From the NCBI RefSeq assembly GCF_013911965.1, contig NZ_JACESE010000003.1, positions 223,238 through 287,237 of the forward strand: 64,000 bases of DNA, given 5' to 3'. Numbering within the stretch: the stretch's first letter is position 1; every line of letters begins with the position of its first letter. The notes under the pieces are model-generated. The model did not search any database. It had not been told where the DNA came from and was given only the letters and a program-made list of their open reading frames with translations. Both the position numbers and the translations under genes were made by a program. Positions 43,803-52,321 of this stretch are shown here, piece after piece. This DNA is from Phenylobacterium sp. (GTDB taxonomy: Bacteria; Pseudomonadota; Alphaproteobacteria; Caulobacterales; Caulobacteraceae).

Positions 43803-44174
43803 ATGATCCGATGGCAGGCGACCCTTACGGCCGCGCTGCTTGTCTCGGCCTGTGGCGGAGACGTCGTGGAGCGCCACCCGTTGCCGGGCGCCGCCCCCGA
43901 GCGCGGGCGCGCGGTGATCGCCCGCGTCGGCTGCGCCAGTTGCCATGAGATCCCGGGCGTCGCCTGGCCGAAGGGCAAGGTGGGGCCGAGCCTTGAAGGG
44001 TTCGCGGCCCGCAGCCTGATCGGCGGCCGTTACCCCAACCAGCCCGACATTCTGTCCGACTATGTGAGAAACGCGCCGGCCTTCACGCCGCAGGGCGGCA
44101 TGCCCCCCATGCCGATCACCGAGCAGGAGGCCCGCGATGTCGCCGCCTACCTCTATACGCTCGAGCCTCGCTGA
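43803..44174 (+). CDS. Small monoheme c-type cytochrome lipoprotein
   Basis: 123 residues. Signal with lipobox LVSAC (Cys17) at the N-terminus, heme motif VGCASCHEIPGVAW, and a C-terminal methionine ligand in GGMPPMPITEQEA. A cytochrome c domain of ordinary size. It overlaps coxB by 38 bp, so it is the first gene of the oxidase operon and probably donates electrons to the CuA site or its fused heme c. Confidence 0.88.
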   Translation: MIRWQATLTAALLVSACGGDVVERHPLPGAAPERGRAVIARVGCASCHEIPGVAWPKGKVGPSLEGFAARSLIGGRYPNQPDILSDYVRNAPAFTPQGGMPPMPITEQEARDVAAYLYTLEPR

Positions 44175-45117
44175 GGCCCTGGCGGGGTGGCCGCCGCCGG
44201 CGCTCGACCCGGCAGGCCCCTTTTCCGAGCGCATCGTCGTCCTCTCCTGGGTGCTGTTCGCCATGTCGGCCGTGGTCCTGGCGATCGTCCTGGTCGCGCT
44301 GGGCCTGGCCCTCTTCGGCGGCGAGCGGTGGCGGGGCCGCCTCAGCGGGGAGCGCGCCATCTGGATCGGCGGAATCGCCTTTCCCGTGGTGGTCCTGACC
44401 GCCCTGCTCATCTGGGGCCTGTCCATCACCGCCTACGCCAGCCGGCCGATCACCGGCGACGAGCTGCGGGTGCGGGTGAGCGGCGAAATGTGGTGGTGGC
44501 GCGTCACCTATCTCGACCAGTCCGGCCGCGAAGTGGCCTGGGACGCCAACGAACTGCACATCCCGGCCGGACGGCCCGTGGTGCTGGAGCTCACCTCCGC
44601 CGACGTGATCCACAGCTTCTGGGTTCCACGGCTGGCCGGCAAGCTCGACATGATCCCCGGGCGGGTGAACCTTTTGCGCCTGACCGCCGACGAGCCGGGC
44701 GTCTATGGCGGTCAGTGCGCCGAGTACTGCGGGGGGCCCCACGCCCTCATGGGCTTCGTCGTCGTGGCGCACGAACCCGAAGCGTTCGAGCGCCGGCTGG
44801 CCGAGCTCGCCGCGCCCGCCGCCCCGCCCGCCACGGCGGAGGCCCAGCGCGGGGCGCAGGTGTTCGACGCCGCCGGCTGCGGCGCCTGTCACGCGGTTCG
44901 CGGCACCGAGGCCAACGGTCTGGCCGGACCGGACCTGACCCATGTGGGCTCCCGCCGATCCCTGGGCGCCGGCATCCTGCCGAACAACCGCGGCGCGCTC
45001 GGCGGCTGGATCGCCGACAGCCAGGAGATCAAGCCCGGCAACCGCATGCCGCCCTACGACGTGCTCTCCGGACCGCAGCTTCTCGCGCTCACCGCCTATC
45101 TCGAGGGGCTGAAGTGA
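44137..45117 (+). CDS. coxB: caa3-type cytochrome c oxidase subunit II with fused cytochrome c
   Basis: 326 residues. Two membrane helices (IVVLSWVLFAMSAVVLAIVL and FPVVVLTALLIWGLSI) precede a periplasmic CuA domain: aromatic path GEMWWWRVTYL, His in DVIHSFWVP, and the CuA loop GQCAEYCGGPHALMGF. Residues about 240-326 are a fused cytochrome c with CGACHAV and the Met ligand in GNRMPPYD, which defines the caa3 type. It receives electrons from cytochrome c. No typical lipoprotein signal. Its stop overlaps the next start (GTGA). Confidence 0.94.
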   Translation: MSPPTSIRSSLAEALAGWPPPALDPAGPFSERIVVLSWVLFAMSAVVLAIVLVALGLALFGGERWRGRLSGERAIWIGGIAFPVVVLTALLIWGLSITAYASRPITGDELRVRVSGEMWWWRVTYLDQSGREVAWDANELHIPAGRPVVLELTSADVIHSFWVPRLAGKLDMIPGRVNLLRLTADEPGVYGGQCAEYCGGPHALMGFVVVAHEPEAFERRLAELAAPAAPPATAEAQRGAQVFDAAGCGACHAVRGTEANGLAGPDLTHVGSRRSLGAGILPNNRGALGGWIADSQEIKPGNRMPPYDVLSGPQLLALTAYLEGLK

Positions 45118-47657
45118 CCTCCGAGACCGGCTTCGACCCCAGGCTCTACGACCGCTTCCCCACCACCGAGCCGCGCCCCGAGGGCGAGCTCGAGGAACTC
45201 GAACGCGTCTGGGAGAAGCCCAAGGGCTGGGTGGGCTGGTTCACGGTCGTCAACAACAACTACATCGGCGTCTACTACGTCGGCGCGGCCTTCCTGTTCT
45301 TCGTGCTGGCGGGGATCCTCGCCCTGCTGATGCGCACCCAGCTGGCGGTGCCCACCAACGATTTCCTCCCGCAGGAGGCCTACAACCAGCTCTTCACCAT
45401 GCACGGCACGATCATGATGTTCCTCTTCGCCGTGCCGGCGGTGGAGGCGCTGGGCGTCATGCTCCTGCCACAGATGCTGGCGGCCCGGGACCTGCCCTTC
45501 CCCAGGCTCTCGGCCTACGCCTTCTGGGCCTATCTGGTGGGCGGGCTCGTCTTCTTCGGCTCGATCTTCTTCAGCCTGGCCCCCAGCGGCGGCTGGTTCA
45601 TGTACCCGCCGCTCACCAGCAAGACCTATTCGCCGGGCATCAACGCCGACTTCTGGCTGCTGGGCATCGGCTTCATCGAGATCTCCGCCATCGCGGGCGC
45701 CATCGAGATCGTGGTGGGCGTGCTGCGGAACCGGCCGCCGGGCATGAGCCTGGACAAGATGCCCATCTTCGCCTGGGCCATGCTGGTCTTCGCCGCAATG
45801 ATCATCATCGGCTTCCCGGCCATCATCCTGGGCACCCTGCTCCTGGAGCTGGAACGCGCCCTAGGCTGGCCCTTCTTCGATGCGGCCCTGGGCGGCGATC
45901 CGCTGCTCTGGCAGCACCTCTTCTGGTTCTTCGGCCACCCCGAGGTCTACATCATCTTCCTGCCCGCGGCCGGGCTGATGTCGATGATCGTGCCGACCAT
46001 CGCCCAGACTCCGCTCGCCGGCTATCGACTGGTGGTGCTCGCCCTGCTGGCCACCGGCTTCATCAGCTTCGGCGTCTGGGCCCACCACATGTTCGCCACG
46101 GGCATGCCGCCCATATCGGTGAGCTTCTTCTCCGCGGCCAGCATGGCGGTCAGCGTGCCGGCGGGCATACAGGTCTTCGCCTGGATCGCCACGGTGGCGA
46201 AGGGGAAGTTCCAGTTCAACACCCCGGGCCTCTTCACCCTCGGCTCCCTAATCATCTTCACCATGGGCGGACTGACCGGCGTGATGGTGGGGCTGGCGCC
46301 GTTCGACTGGCAGGCCCACGACACCTACTTCATCGTCGCCCATCTTCACTATGTGCTGATCGGCGGCATGGTCTTCCCGCTGTTCGCGGCCTTCTACTAC
46401 TGGATCCCGATGATGAGCCGCCGGGCGCTCTCCGAGCGGCTGGGCAAGTGGGTTTTCGGCCTGATGTTCGCCGGCATGCATGTGGCCTTCCTGCCCATGC
46501 ATCTGACCGGCCTGATGGGCATGCCGCGGCGCGTCTACACCTACCTGCCCGGCCGCGGATGGGAGCTGCCGAACATGATCTCCACGGTCGGAGCCTTCAT
46601 GATCGGCGCTGCGGTGCTGCTGTTCATCATCGACCTGATCCGCAACTTCCGCTTCACCGCCGACGAGGACGCCGGCAACGTCTATGGCGGCGGCACGCTG
46701 GAGTGGCTGCCCACGGGCCTCTATTCCACCCGCAGCGTGCCCCTGGTCACCAGCCGCTATCCCCTGTGGGAGCAGGCGAACATCGGAAAGGACGTGGAGG
46801 AAGGGCGCTTCTTCCTGCCTGGCGCCGCCACCGGCCGCCGCGAGACCATCGTGACGAGCCCGCTGCGCGCCGAACCCATGTACCTGCAGACCATGCCGGG
46901 GCCGTCGGCCTGGCACGTGCTGGCCGCCGTGTTCACCGCCGGATTCTTCCTGCTGCTGACCGTTCAGGCCTACTGGACCGGCGTCGTCAGCGGGGTGCTC
47001 GCCATCGCCTGCGTGCTGCGCTGGCTCTGGGAGACCGACTGGACGATCGAACAGGAGACCGCCGACCTGGGCGCGGGCGTGGTGGTGCCCACCTATGTCC
47101 GCGGCCCCTCCAGCCACGGCTGGTGGGCCATGGTGGTGCTGCTGACCGTGGCCAGCATGATCGCCCTCCTGTCGGTGTTCAGCTACGTCTTCCTGTGGAG
47201 CCAGAGCGGCGAGCTGTGGCGGCCGCCTCCGGGTTGGGCGTCCACGTTCGGCATGTGGGCCGGCTACGGCCTGACGCTCGCCGCCGCCGCCGTCGCGCCG
47301 TTCGCCCTTCGGCGGCTGACCGGCGCCGGCCCGGCGGCCGCCGCAGCGCTCGTCACCCTTTCCGCCGGCGCGCTGTGCGTGACCCTGGCTCATGACTGGT
47401 TCAGCTGGGGCGCCGCCGGCCTCACGCCCACGGTGAGCGCCCAGGGCGCCACCGTCCATGCCATGATGGCCTGGGAGGGCGTCTTCGCCTTCACCGGCGT
47501 GCTCATGGCGGGCTTCGTCATCGCCCGGGCGGTGACGCAGAACCTGTCGGCGGCGCGCACGAGTACGGTCGACCTGGTGTGCCTGTTCCTCGCCTACGGC
47601 GCCCTCCAGGGCCTGGGGACCAGCACCGTCGCGCGGCTCTTCCCCGGCGGAGGCTGA
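45114..47657 (+). CDS. ctaD: Cytochrome c oxidase subunit I fused to subunit III
   Basis: 847 residues starting at a GTG that overlaps the coxB stop. Residues about 40-600 are heme-copper oxidase subunit I: FTMHGTIMMFLFAVP (heme ligand His), FFGHPEVYIIFLP with the CuB His-Tyr pair and proton Glu, WAHHMFATGMPP (CuB), and HDTYFIVAHLHYVLIGGMVF (heme ligands). After a linker (SPLRAEPMYLQTMPG), the last 200 residues have five further helices that resemble subunit III (HAMMAWEGVFAFTGVLMAGF). Such I-III fusions occur in caa3-type oxidases. It reduces oxygen to water and pumps protons at the inner membrane. Confidence 0.94.
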   Translation: MTSETGFDPRLYDRFPTTEPRPEGELEELERVWEKPKGWVGWFTVVNNNYIGVYYVGAAFLFFVLAGILALLMRTQLAVPTNDFLPQEAYNQLFTMHGTIMMFLFAVPAVEALGVMLLPQMLAARDLPFPRLSAYAFWAYLVGGLVFFGSIFFSLAPSGGWFMYPPLTSKTYSPGINADFWLLGIGFIEISAIAGAIEIVVGVLRNRPPGMSLDKMPIFAWAMLVFAAMIIIGFPAIILGTLLLELERALGWPFFDAALGGDPLLWQHLFWFFGHPEVYIIFLPAAGLMSMIVPTIAQTPLAGYRLVVLALLATGFISFGVWAHHMFATGMPPISVSFFSAASMAVSVPAGIQVFAWIATVAKGKFQFNTPGLFTLGSLIIFTMGGLTGVMVGLAPFDWQAHDTYFIVAHLHYVLIGGMVFPLFAAFYYWIPMMSRRALSERLGKWVFGLMFAGMHVAFLPMHLTGLMGMPRRVYTYLPGRGWELPNMISTVGAFMIGAAVLLFIIDLIRNFRFTADEDAGNVYGGGTLEWLPTGLYSTRSVPLVTSRYPLWEQANIGKDVEEGRFFLPGAATGRRETIVTSPLRAEPMYLQTMPGPSAWHVLAAVFTAGFFLLLTVQAYWTGVVSGVLAIACVLRWLWETDWTIEQETADLGAGVVVPTYVRGPSSHGWWAMVVLLTVASMIALLSVFSYVFLWSQSGELWRPPPGWASTFGMWAGYGLTLAAAAVAPFALRRLTGAGPAAAAALVTLSAGALCVTLAHDWFSWGAAGLTPTVSAQGATVHAMMAWEGVFAFTGVLMAGFVIARAVTQNLSAARTSTVDLVCLFLAYGALQGLGTSTVARLFPGGG

Positions 47658-47661
47658 GGCG

Positions 47662-47970
47662 ATGCTCGCCTGGCCTCTCATGCTCAGCGGGCTGATCGTC
47701 TGGGGCGCACACTTCGCCGGCGTCTACGGGATCGCCAGCATCTTCGCGCTCTTCGGCGCCTCGGAGTCCCTGGCCAGCCGGATCACCCAGGGCGGCTTCA
47801 CCCTGCTCTGCCTCGCGGCCGACGTCGCCCTGCTGCTGCTGGCGCTCCGGCTCGCCCGGCGGACGCCCGACGAGGTCACGCGGTGGCGCCACTGGATCGC
47901 GGCCATGGGCGCCGTGCTCTCCTTCTTCGGCGTCTTCTGGCAGGGCCTGCCCGCCCTCCTCCTGGGCTAG
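47662..47970 (+). CDS. Small three-helix membrane protein after the oxidase genes
   Basis: 102 residues with three predicted membrane helices (PLMLSGLIVWGAHFAGVYGI, TLLCLAADVALLLLALRL, IAAMGAVLSFFGVFWQGLPA). No family recognised. It follows ctaD by 4 bp on the same strand, so it is likely an accessory or small subunit of this oxidase. It ends overlapping the convergent antiporter gene by 4 bp. Confidence 0.78.
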   Translation: MLAWPLMLSGLIVWGAHFAGVYGIASIFALFGASESLASRITQGGFTLLCLAADVALLLLALRLARRTPDEVTRWRHWIAAMGAVLSFFGVFWQGLPALLLG

Positions 47971-49025
47971 CCGCCGCTGCTCGGCTGGATGAACCACAGG
48001 ACCGTCAGGCCTGCGCCATAGGCTGCGAGCGTCGACCAGGAGGCGTAGCCCAGGCGCAGGACGGTGCGGCTGCGGCGCTCCAGCAGACCCAGCATGAAGA
48101 CGCCGATCACGCCCACGCCCAGCAGGGCGGCGATCCCTTCGAACATCCCCTCGCCGGCGAGCGCGAGGCCGTCGCGATAGGCGATGTCGACGATGAAGAG
48201 GATGGCGATGTTGAAGATGTTGGTGCCGAAGATGTCCCCCACGGCCAGGTCGAACCGCTTGATCCGCACCGCCGAGACGATCGAGCTCAGTTCCGGAAGC
48301 GAGGTGGCGAAACCCACCAGGACCAGGCCGACGAGGCCGGCGCTGACCCCCGTGGCCTGAGCGATGGAGTCCGCCGTCTGCGACAACACGAAGCCGGCGA
48401 CCAGGATGACGGCCGCGGCGGCCACCGTCTTCCCGATCAGGACCGGCGTCCTCGTGGGGTTTGGCGCTTCCTCCTGCGGCTCGCCGGCCCTGCGGCGGTC
48501 CGTCGGCGCCACCGTCCAGCCGGGATGGTCCTCGTACCGGCCGGCCCGCCACATGGCGAGCGCACAGGCGGCGAACAGGCCGGCCGTGCCGAAGCCGATC
48601 GCCGACCCGCCGATCTCGCGATCGCCCAGCAGGGCGATGACGGCGACGCCGGTCATCAGCACCATGCCCAGCACCCCCTGAAGCAGGGTGCTGGCGGACT
48701 TCACCACCGAGTCGATGCCCGTCCGCGCGATCATGGCGTCGGCCACCACCAGCAGGACGATGTTGGCCGAGGCCGCGCCGATCAGATTGCTGACCGCGAG
48801 GTCCGCGGAGCCCGTGACCGCAGCGCTGCCGGCGGTGGCGATCTCCGGCAGCGAGGTGATGCCGCCCAGGAAGAGCATGCCGGCGAAGCCCTGGCTGAAC
48901 CCGAACCGCTCGGCCAGGTCGGAGATGTAGACCGCCAGGCGACTGCCTCCCATCCACACGGCGACCGCAGCCAGGGCGAAGAGGCCAAGCGCAAGGGCGA
49001 TGGGAAGATCGGTCAGACTGGGCAT
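47967..49025 (-). CDS. Ca2+/cation antiporter (CaCA family)
   Basis: 352 residues with about ten membrane helices and the two alpha repeats of the calcium/sodium exchanger family: LGGITSLPEIATAGSAAVTG with DLAVSNLIGAASANI, and VGFATSLPELSSIVSAVRI with FDLAVGDIFGTNIFNIA. The conserved acidic residues in both repeats are present. A hydrophilic loop (YEDHPGWTVAPTDRRRAGEP) separates the halves. It exchanges Ca2+ for Na+ or H+ at the inner membrane. The ATG at MPSLTDLPIAL is the natural start. Confidence 0.92.
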   Translation of the reverse strand: MPSLTDLPIALALGLFALAAVAVWMGGSRLAVYISDLAERFGFSQGFAGMLFLGGITSLPEIATAGSAAVTGSADLAVSNLIGAASANIVLLVVADAMIARTGIDSVVKSASTLLQGVLGMVLMTGVAVIALLGDREIGGSAIGFGTAGLFAACALAMWRAGRYEDHPGWTVAPTDRRRAGEPQEEAPNPTRTPVLIGKTVAAAAVILVAGFVLSQTADSIAQATGVSAGLVGLVLVGFATSLPELSSIVSAVRIKRFDLAVGDIFGTNIFNIAILFIVDIAYRDGLALAGEGMFEGIAALLGVGVIGVFMLGLLERRSRTVLRLGYASWSTLAAYGAGLTVLWFIQPSSGG

Positions 49026-49199
49026 CGGGACTCCGCAAGAGGTGTCGAGGCGGCGCGCCTGCACGGGCTCCACCCGGCCCAACGAGCGACTCCGCCGCTC
49101 CGCTCCACCGCCGGCTGCACAAACCGGCGGCCCGCACGCGCGGAACGACGGAACCCGACGCCCTCCTGCGCCTTTCTCCGCCCACAGGAGTGAGTACAC

Positions 49200-50147
49200 A
49201 TGGCCATGATCGAAGGTCTCGCGCTGGACAGCGCGCCCGCGGCGGGGTTCGCCGACCCCGACAGCCTCCACCGAGGACTGGCCCGCTGGAACCGCCAGCG
49301 GCTGTCCCCCGGGGTGCCGCGGCAGGACTGGCGGCTGGAGATGAGCCGCGACCACCGCATGCAGCTCCGCGAGAGCGAGTTCGTGGAAGCGTTCCGCGCG
49401 CGGGTCACGCCGATGGTCGAAGATGTCCCGACCGATCCCGAAGGCTTCATCGCCTGGTTCGAAGAGCTGAAGAACACCGGACCTGGCCAGTGGGACCCGC
49501 TGTTCGACTGGCTGGCCACCGAGGCCGACCTTGAACAGATCCGCTGGTTCCTGACCCAGGAGGCCGCGGGCGAAGCCGGCTTCGACGATCTGGTGGCCAT
49601 GACCCAGGTGAAGCTTCCGGCGCGTCCGAAGCTGGAACTCGCCCGCAACTACTGGGACGAGATGGGCCGCGGGAACATGCGCGGGATGCACGGGCCCATG
49701 CTGGACATGACCGTCGAGGGCCTGCGGCTGGAGCCCACGATCGAAGGCACGCTCTGGCAGTCGCTGGCGCTCGCCAACACCATGACGGCGTTCGCGACCA
49801 CGCGCCGCTACGCCTATCACTCCGTTGGCGCGCTCGGCGTCGTGGAGCTGACGGCGCCGACGCGGGTGGCCAGCGTCGCGGCGGGCCTGAAGCGCCTCGG
49901 CGTGGAGCCGAAGATGCGCAAGTACTTCGACCTTCACGCGGTGCTGGACGTGGAGCACTCCAAGGCCTGGAACGCCGAGGCTCTGACGCCGCTCGCCGAA
50001 GACCATCCCCACACGCTGAAGGCGATCGCCGAGGGCGCGGTCATGCGACTGCTGTGCGGCGAGCAGTGCTTCGAAGCCTATCGCGCCGTGCTCTGGACCG
50101 GAGCGCAGACGACCAGCGTCCCGCAGGTGCTGCGCGAGCCCGCCTAG
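49200..50147 (+). CDS. Heme-oxygenase-like diiron-fold (HDO) protein
   Basis: 315 residues. Helical and matching the iron-containing redox enzyme / Haem_oxygenas_2 group: LEQIRWFLTQEAAGEAGFDD, LARNYWDEMGRGNMRGMHGP, and the C-terminal FDLHAVLDVEHSKAWN. The acidic and histidine residues in these three segments are placed as in diiron HDO proteins that carry out C-C or C-N cleavage oxidations. Substrate unknown. The ATG follows ACAGGAGTGAGTACAC, a good ribosome site. It stands alone, convergent with the DUF421 gene by a 4-bp overlap. Confidence 0.8.
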   Translation: MAMIEGLALDSAPAAGFADPDSLHRGLARWNRQRLSPGVPRQDWRLEMSRDHRMQLRESEFVEAFRARVTPMVEDVPTDPEGFIAWFEELKNTGPGQWDPLFDWLATEADLEQIRWFLTQEAAGEAGFDDLVAMTQVKLPARPKLELARNYWDEMGRGNMRGMHGPMLDMTVEGLRLEPTIEGTLWQSLALANTMTAFATTRRYAYHSVGALGVVELTAPTRVASVAAGLKRLGVEPKMRKYFDLHAVLDVEHSKAWNAEALTPLAEDHPHTLKAIAEGAVMRLLCGEQCFEAYRAVLWTGAQTTSVPQVLREPA

Positions 50148-50674
50148 GCGGCGCTCTTGCGCGTGGGCTTCCGATCGGGAGACCCGCGGCCGTGGGGGAT
50201 GATGCTGATGTCCCCGTTCCGCTCCAGATAGGCCGACTGCACGGCTTCGGGCCCGGCATAGCCGGCCGAACGGATGGCCGCCGAAAGGTCGCCCATGCCC
50301 AGGCCGTGGCGGCGCAGGGCCTTCTCGTCCACCTCGCCCTCACGGATGAGGCAGACGTTCACGCCTTTGGCGATCCGGCCGAAGGCCTCCCACCGCGTCG
50401 CCGCGCGCGCCAGCAGGGCGTGCAGGGCGACCAGCACCAGGGTTGCGCACAGCGTCGGCATGAACGGCGCGCCGCCGGTCAGGGTGCGGGAGAGGTTCGA
50501 CCCGATGATCACCGCAAAGATGATGTCGAGGGCGCCCCACTTTCCGAAGGCGCGGGTCGCCGCCAGCCGGACCGCCAGAAGTCCGACGGCGAAGACCAGG
50601 ACGGCCCGAAGAGACATCTGCAGGGCGCCGATCTCGCCGGAGCCCTCTCCGATCAGGGCGTGAAACGTTTCCAG
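50144..50674 (-). CDS. DUF421/YetF-like membrane protein, probable CTG start
   Basis: 176 residues if read from a CTG that follows AGGAGG at 7-nt spacing. The first ATG (57 bp later) has no ribosome site. The extra residues read ETFHALIGEGSGEIGALQMS, and LQM-x-LRA is the conserved opening of DUF421 proteins, which supports the CTG. Two or three membrane helices (AVLVFAVGLLAVRLAATRAF, DIIFAVIIGSNLSRTL, MPTLCATLVLVALHALLARA) precede the cytoplasmic YetF domain (VNVCLIREGEVDEKALRRHG, AVQSAYLERNGDISII). Function unknown; relatives occur near stress genes. Confidence 0.8.
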   Translation of the reverse strand: METFHALIGEGSGEIGALQMSLRAVLVFAVGLLAVRLAATRAFGKWGALDIIFAVIIGSNLSRTLTGGAPFMPTLCATLVLVALHALLARAATRWEAFGRIAKGVNVCLIREGEVDEKALRRHGLGMGDLSAAIRSAGYAGPEAVQSAYLERNGDISIIPHGRGSPDRKPTRKSAA

Positions 50675-50732
50675 GGGCAGGCCTCCTCAGCGAGGCTCCT
50701 GAAACGCTCCACGTCCCAGCTCGTTTCGAACC

Positions 50733-52202
50733 TCAGTCGCCCTTGGGCGCCTTGCGGTAGTCGAGCGGCGGCGCGCGGTCGCCCACCATGGCCCGATACT
50801 GGAAGTCGGCGCCGCGGCGCTCGTTGAGCTCGGCCTTGGCCGTCTCGATCAGTTGCGGCTCCTTCAGCAGGCGCGCCCCGGCAAGGGCGAGGGTCTTGGC
50901 CGCCACCTCCGCCCCCTTGGCGCCGATGCTCATGCCGCCGGCCGCGACCGCCTGCCAGCTATGGGCCGGGGTGCCAGGCACCCAGGTGGCGGCGTTCATG
51001 CCGGCCGTCGGCGTGACCCAGCTCACATCGGCCACGTCCGTCGAGCCCCCGCCCCCGCCGCCGATGGCGTAGGGTTGCACCTGGGAGACGCTCTCCAGCG
51101 GCTTTCCGCCGGAGGGCAACTGCTTGACCATCGCCTCGCCGAAGGCGCGCTCCTGCGCGGTCCATTCCGGTCCCCCCACCTCGCGCAGGGCCTCGTCGAC
51201 GACTTTGCCCAGAGTGTCGTTGACCAGCATGTTGTAGACGCCGCCGGTCTGCTCGAAGCTCACCTTAGTCTCGGTCGCCATAGCCGCGCCCTCGGCCGCC
51301 TTCTGCATGCGGGCGAAGACGTCGCGGACGATCTGCGGGTCGGTGTGGCGGACGTAGTAGTAGGCCTCCGCCTCGTTGGGCACGACGTTCGGCGCGTCGC
51401 CGCCCTGCGTGACCACGTAGTGGATGCGCGTGCCGTCGGGGATGTGCTCGCGCATGTAGTTGACCGCGACATTCATCACCTCGACCCCGTCCAGGGCCGA
51501 GCGCCCGCGCCAGGGGGCGGCCGAGGCGTGGGACGAGGCGCCCGAGAAGCGGAACTTGCCGGAGATGTTGGCGAGGGAGACGCTCTGGGCGGCGCTGTTG
51601 GAATCCCCCGGGTGCCAGTGAAGCGTGGCGTCGACGTCGGAGAACAGGCCCTCGCGGACCATGTAAACCTTGCCCGAGCCGCCCTCCTCGGCCGGCGTGC
51701 CGTACACGCGCACCTCGCCGGGGACATTGTTCGCCTTCATCCAGGCGGCCAGCGCCTGGGCGGCCTCGACGGAGGCGGCGCCGAACAGGTGGTGGCCGCA
51801 GGCGTGGCCGGCGACCTGGCCGGCGATCGGCGCGCGTTCGGCCACCGCCTTCTGCGCCAGGCCCGGCAGGGCGTCGAACTCGGCCAGGATGGCCAGCACC
51901 GGCCCGTCGCCGTTCTTGAAACTGGCGACGAAGGCGGTCGGCATGCCGGCGACGCCCGGCTGCACCGTAAAGCCCGAGGCCTTGAGTTCCGACTGCAGCA
52001 GGGCCGAGCTCTTCGTCTCCTGATAGCCGACCTCGGCCCATTCCCAGATCTGGTGGGCCACCTGCGCCATGTGCGGCGAGCCCTTTTCCACGGCGGCGAG
52101 CAGCTGCTGCTTGTCGGCGTCGGTGACTTGGGCCTGGACGGCGCCGGCCAGGGAGAGGCTGGCGACGCTCGCCAGCGCCAGGGAACGGAGGGCAAGGCGC
52201 AT
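50733..52202 (-). CDS. Exported M20-family amidohydrolase (AbgB-like)
   Basis: 489 residues with a signal peptide (ALASVASLSLAGAVQAQ, cleavage near VQA-Q). M20D metal-binding residues appear in VAGHACGHHLFGAASVEAAQ, YGTPAEEGGSGKVYMVREGL, LHWHPGDSN, and the late GMNAATWVPGTPAHSW. The group hydrolyses N-acyl or aminobenzoyl-amino-acid amide bonds, here in the periplasm. The ATG follows GAGGAGTTCCC. It lies downstream of the TonB receptor on the same strand, beyond a hairpin, so it is probably part of the same scavenging locus. Confidence 0.9.
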   Translation of the reverse strand: MRLALRSLALASVASLSLAGAVQAQVTDADKQQLLAAVEKGSPHMAQVAHQIWEWAEVGYQETKSSALLQSELKASGFTVQPGVAGMPTAFVASFKNGDGPVLAILAEFDALPGLAQKAVAERAPIAGQVAGHACGHHLFGAASVEAAQALAAWMKANNVPGEVRVYGTPAEEGGSGKVYMVREGLFSDVDATLHWHPGDSNSAAQSVSLANISGKFRFSGASSHASAAPWRGRSALDGVEVMNVAVNYMREHIPDGTRIHYVVTQGGDAPNVVPNEAEAYYYVRHTDPQIVRDVFARMQKAAEGAAMATETKVSFEQTGGVYNMLVNDTLGKVVDEALREVGGPEWTAQERAFGEAMVKQLPSGGKPLESVSQVQPYAIGGGGGGSTDVADVSWVTPTAGMNAATWVPGTPAHSWQAVAAGGMSIGAKGAEVAAKTLALAGARLLKEPQLIETAKAELNERRGADFQYRAMVGDRAPPLDYRKAPKGD

Positions 52203-52289
52203 GGGAACTCCTCGGTTACAGATCATTCGTGCGGCGGTCGCCGCGACGCCTGCGCCCATCACTCACGGGAAGAGGCGCAGACGCAAGGC

Positions 52290-52313
52290 GGGCGGCCGCC
52301 GGAGCGGCCGCCC
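52290..52313 (-). terminator. Hairpin after the TonB-receptor gene
   Basis: GGGCGGCCGC-TCCG-GCGGCCGCCC, a perfect 10-bp stem, 9 bp after the TonB-receptor stop on the minus strand. The tail GCCTTGCGTC is T-poor, so termination may be partial and the M20 gene may be read through at lower level. Confidence 0.6.
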
Positions 52314-52321
52314 GATAGAGG

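Noticed and set aside
47967-50012. A 681-residue fusion N-terminal to the antiporter
   Set aside because: The extra part is antisense to the HDO gene; the antiporter has its own natural start MPSLTDLPIAL.
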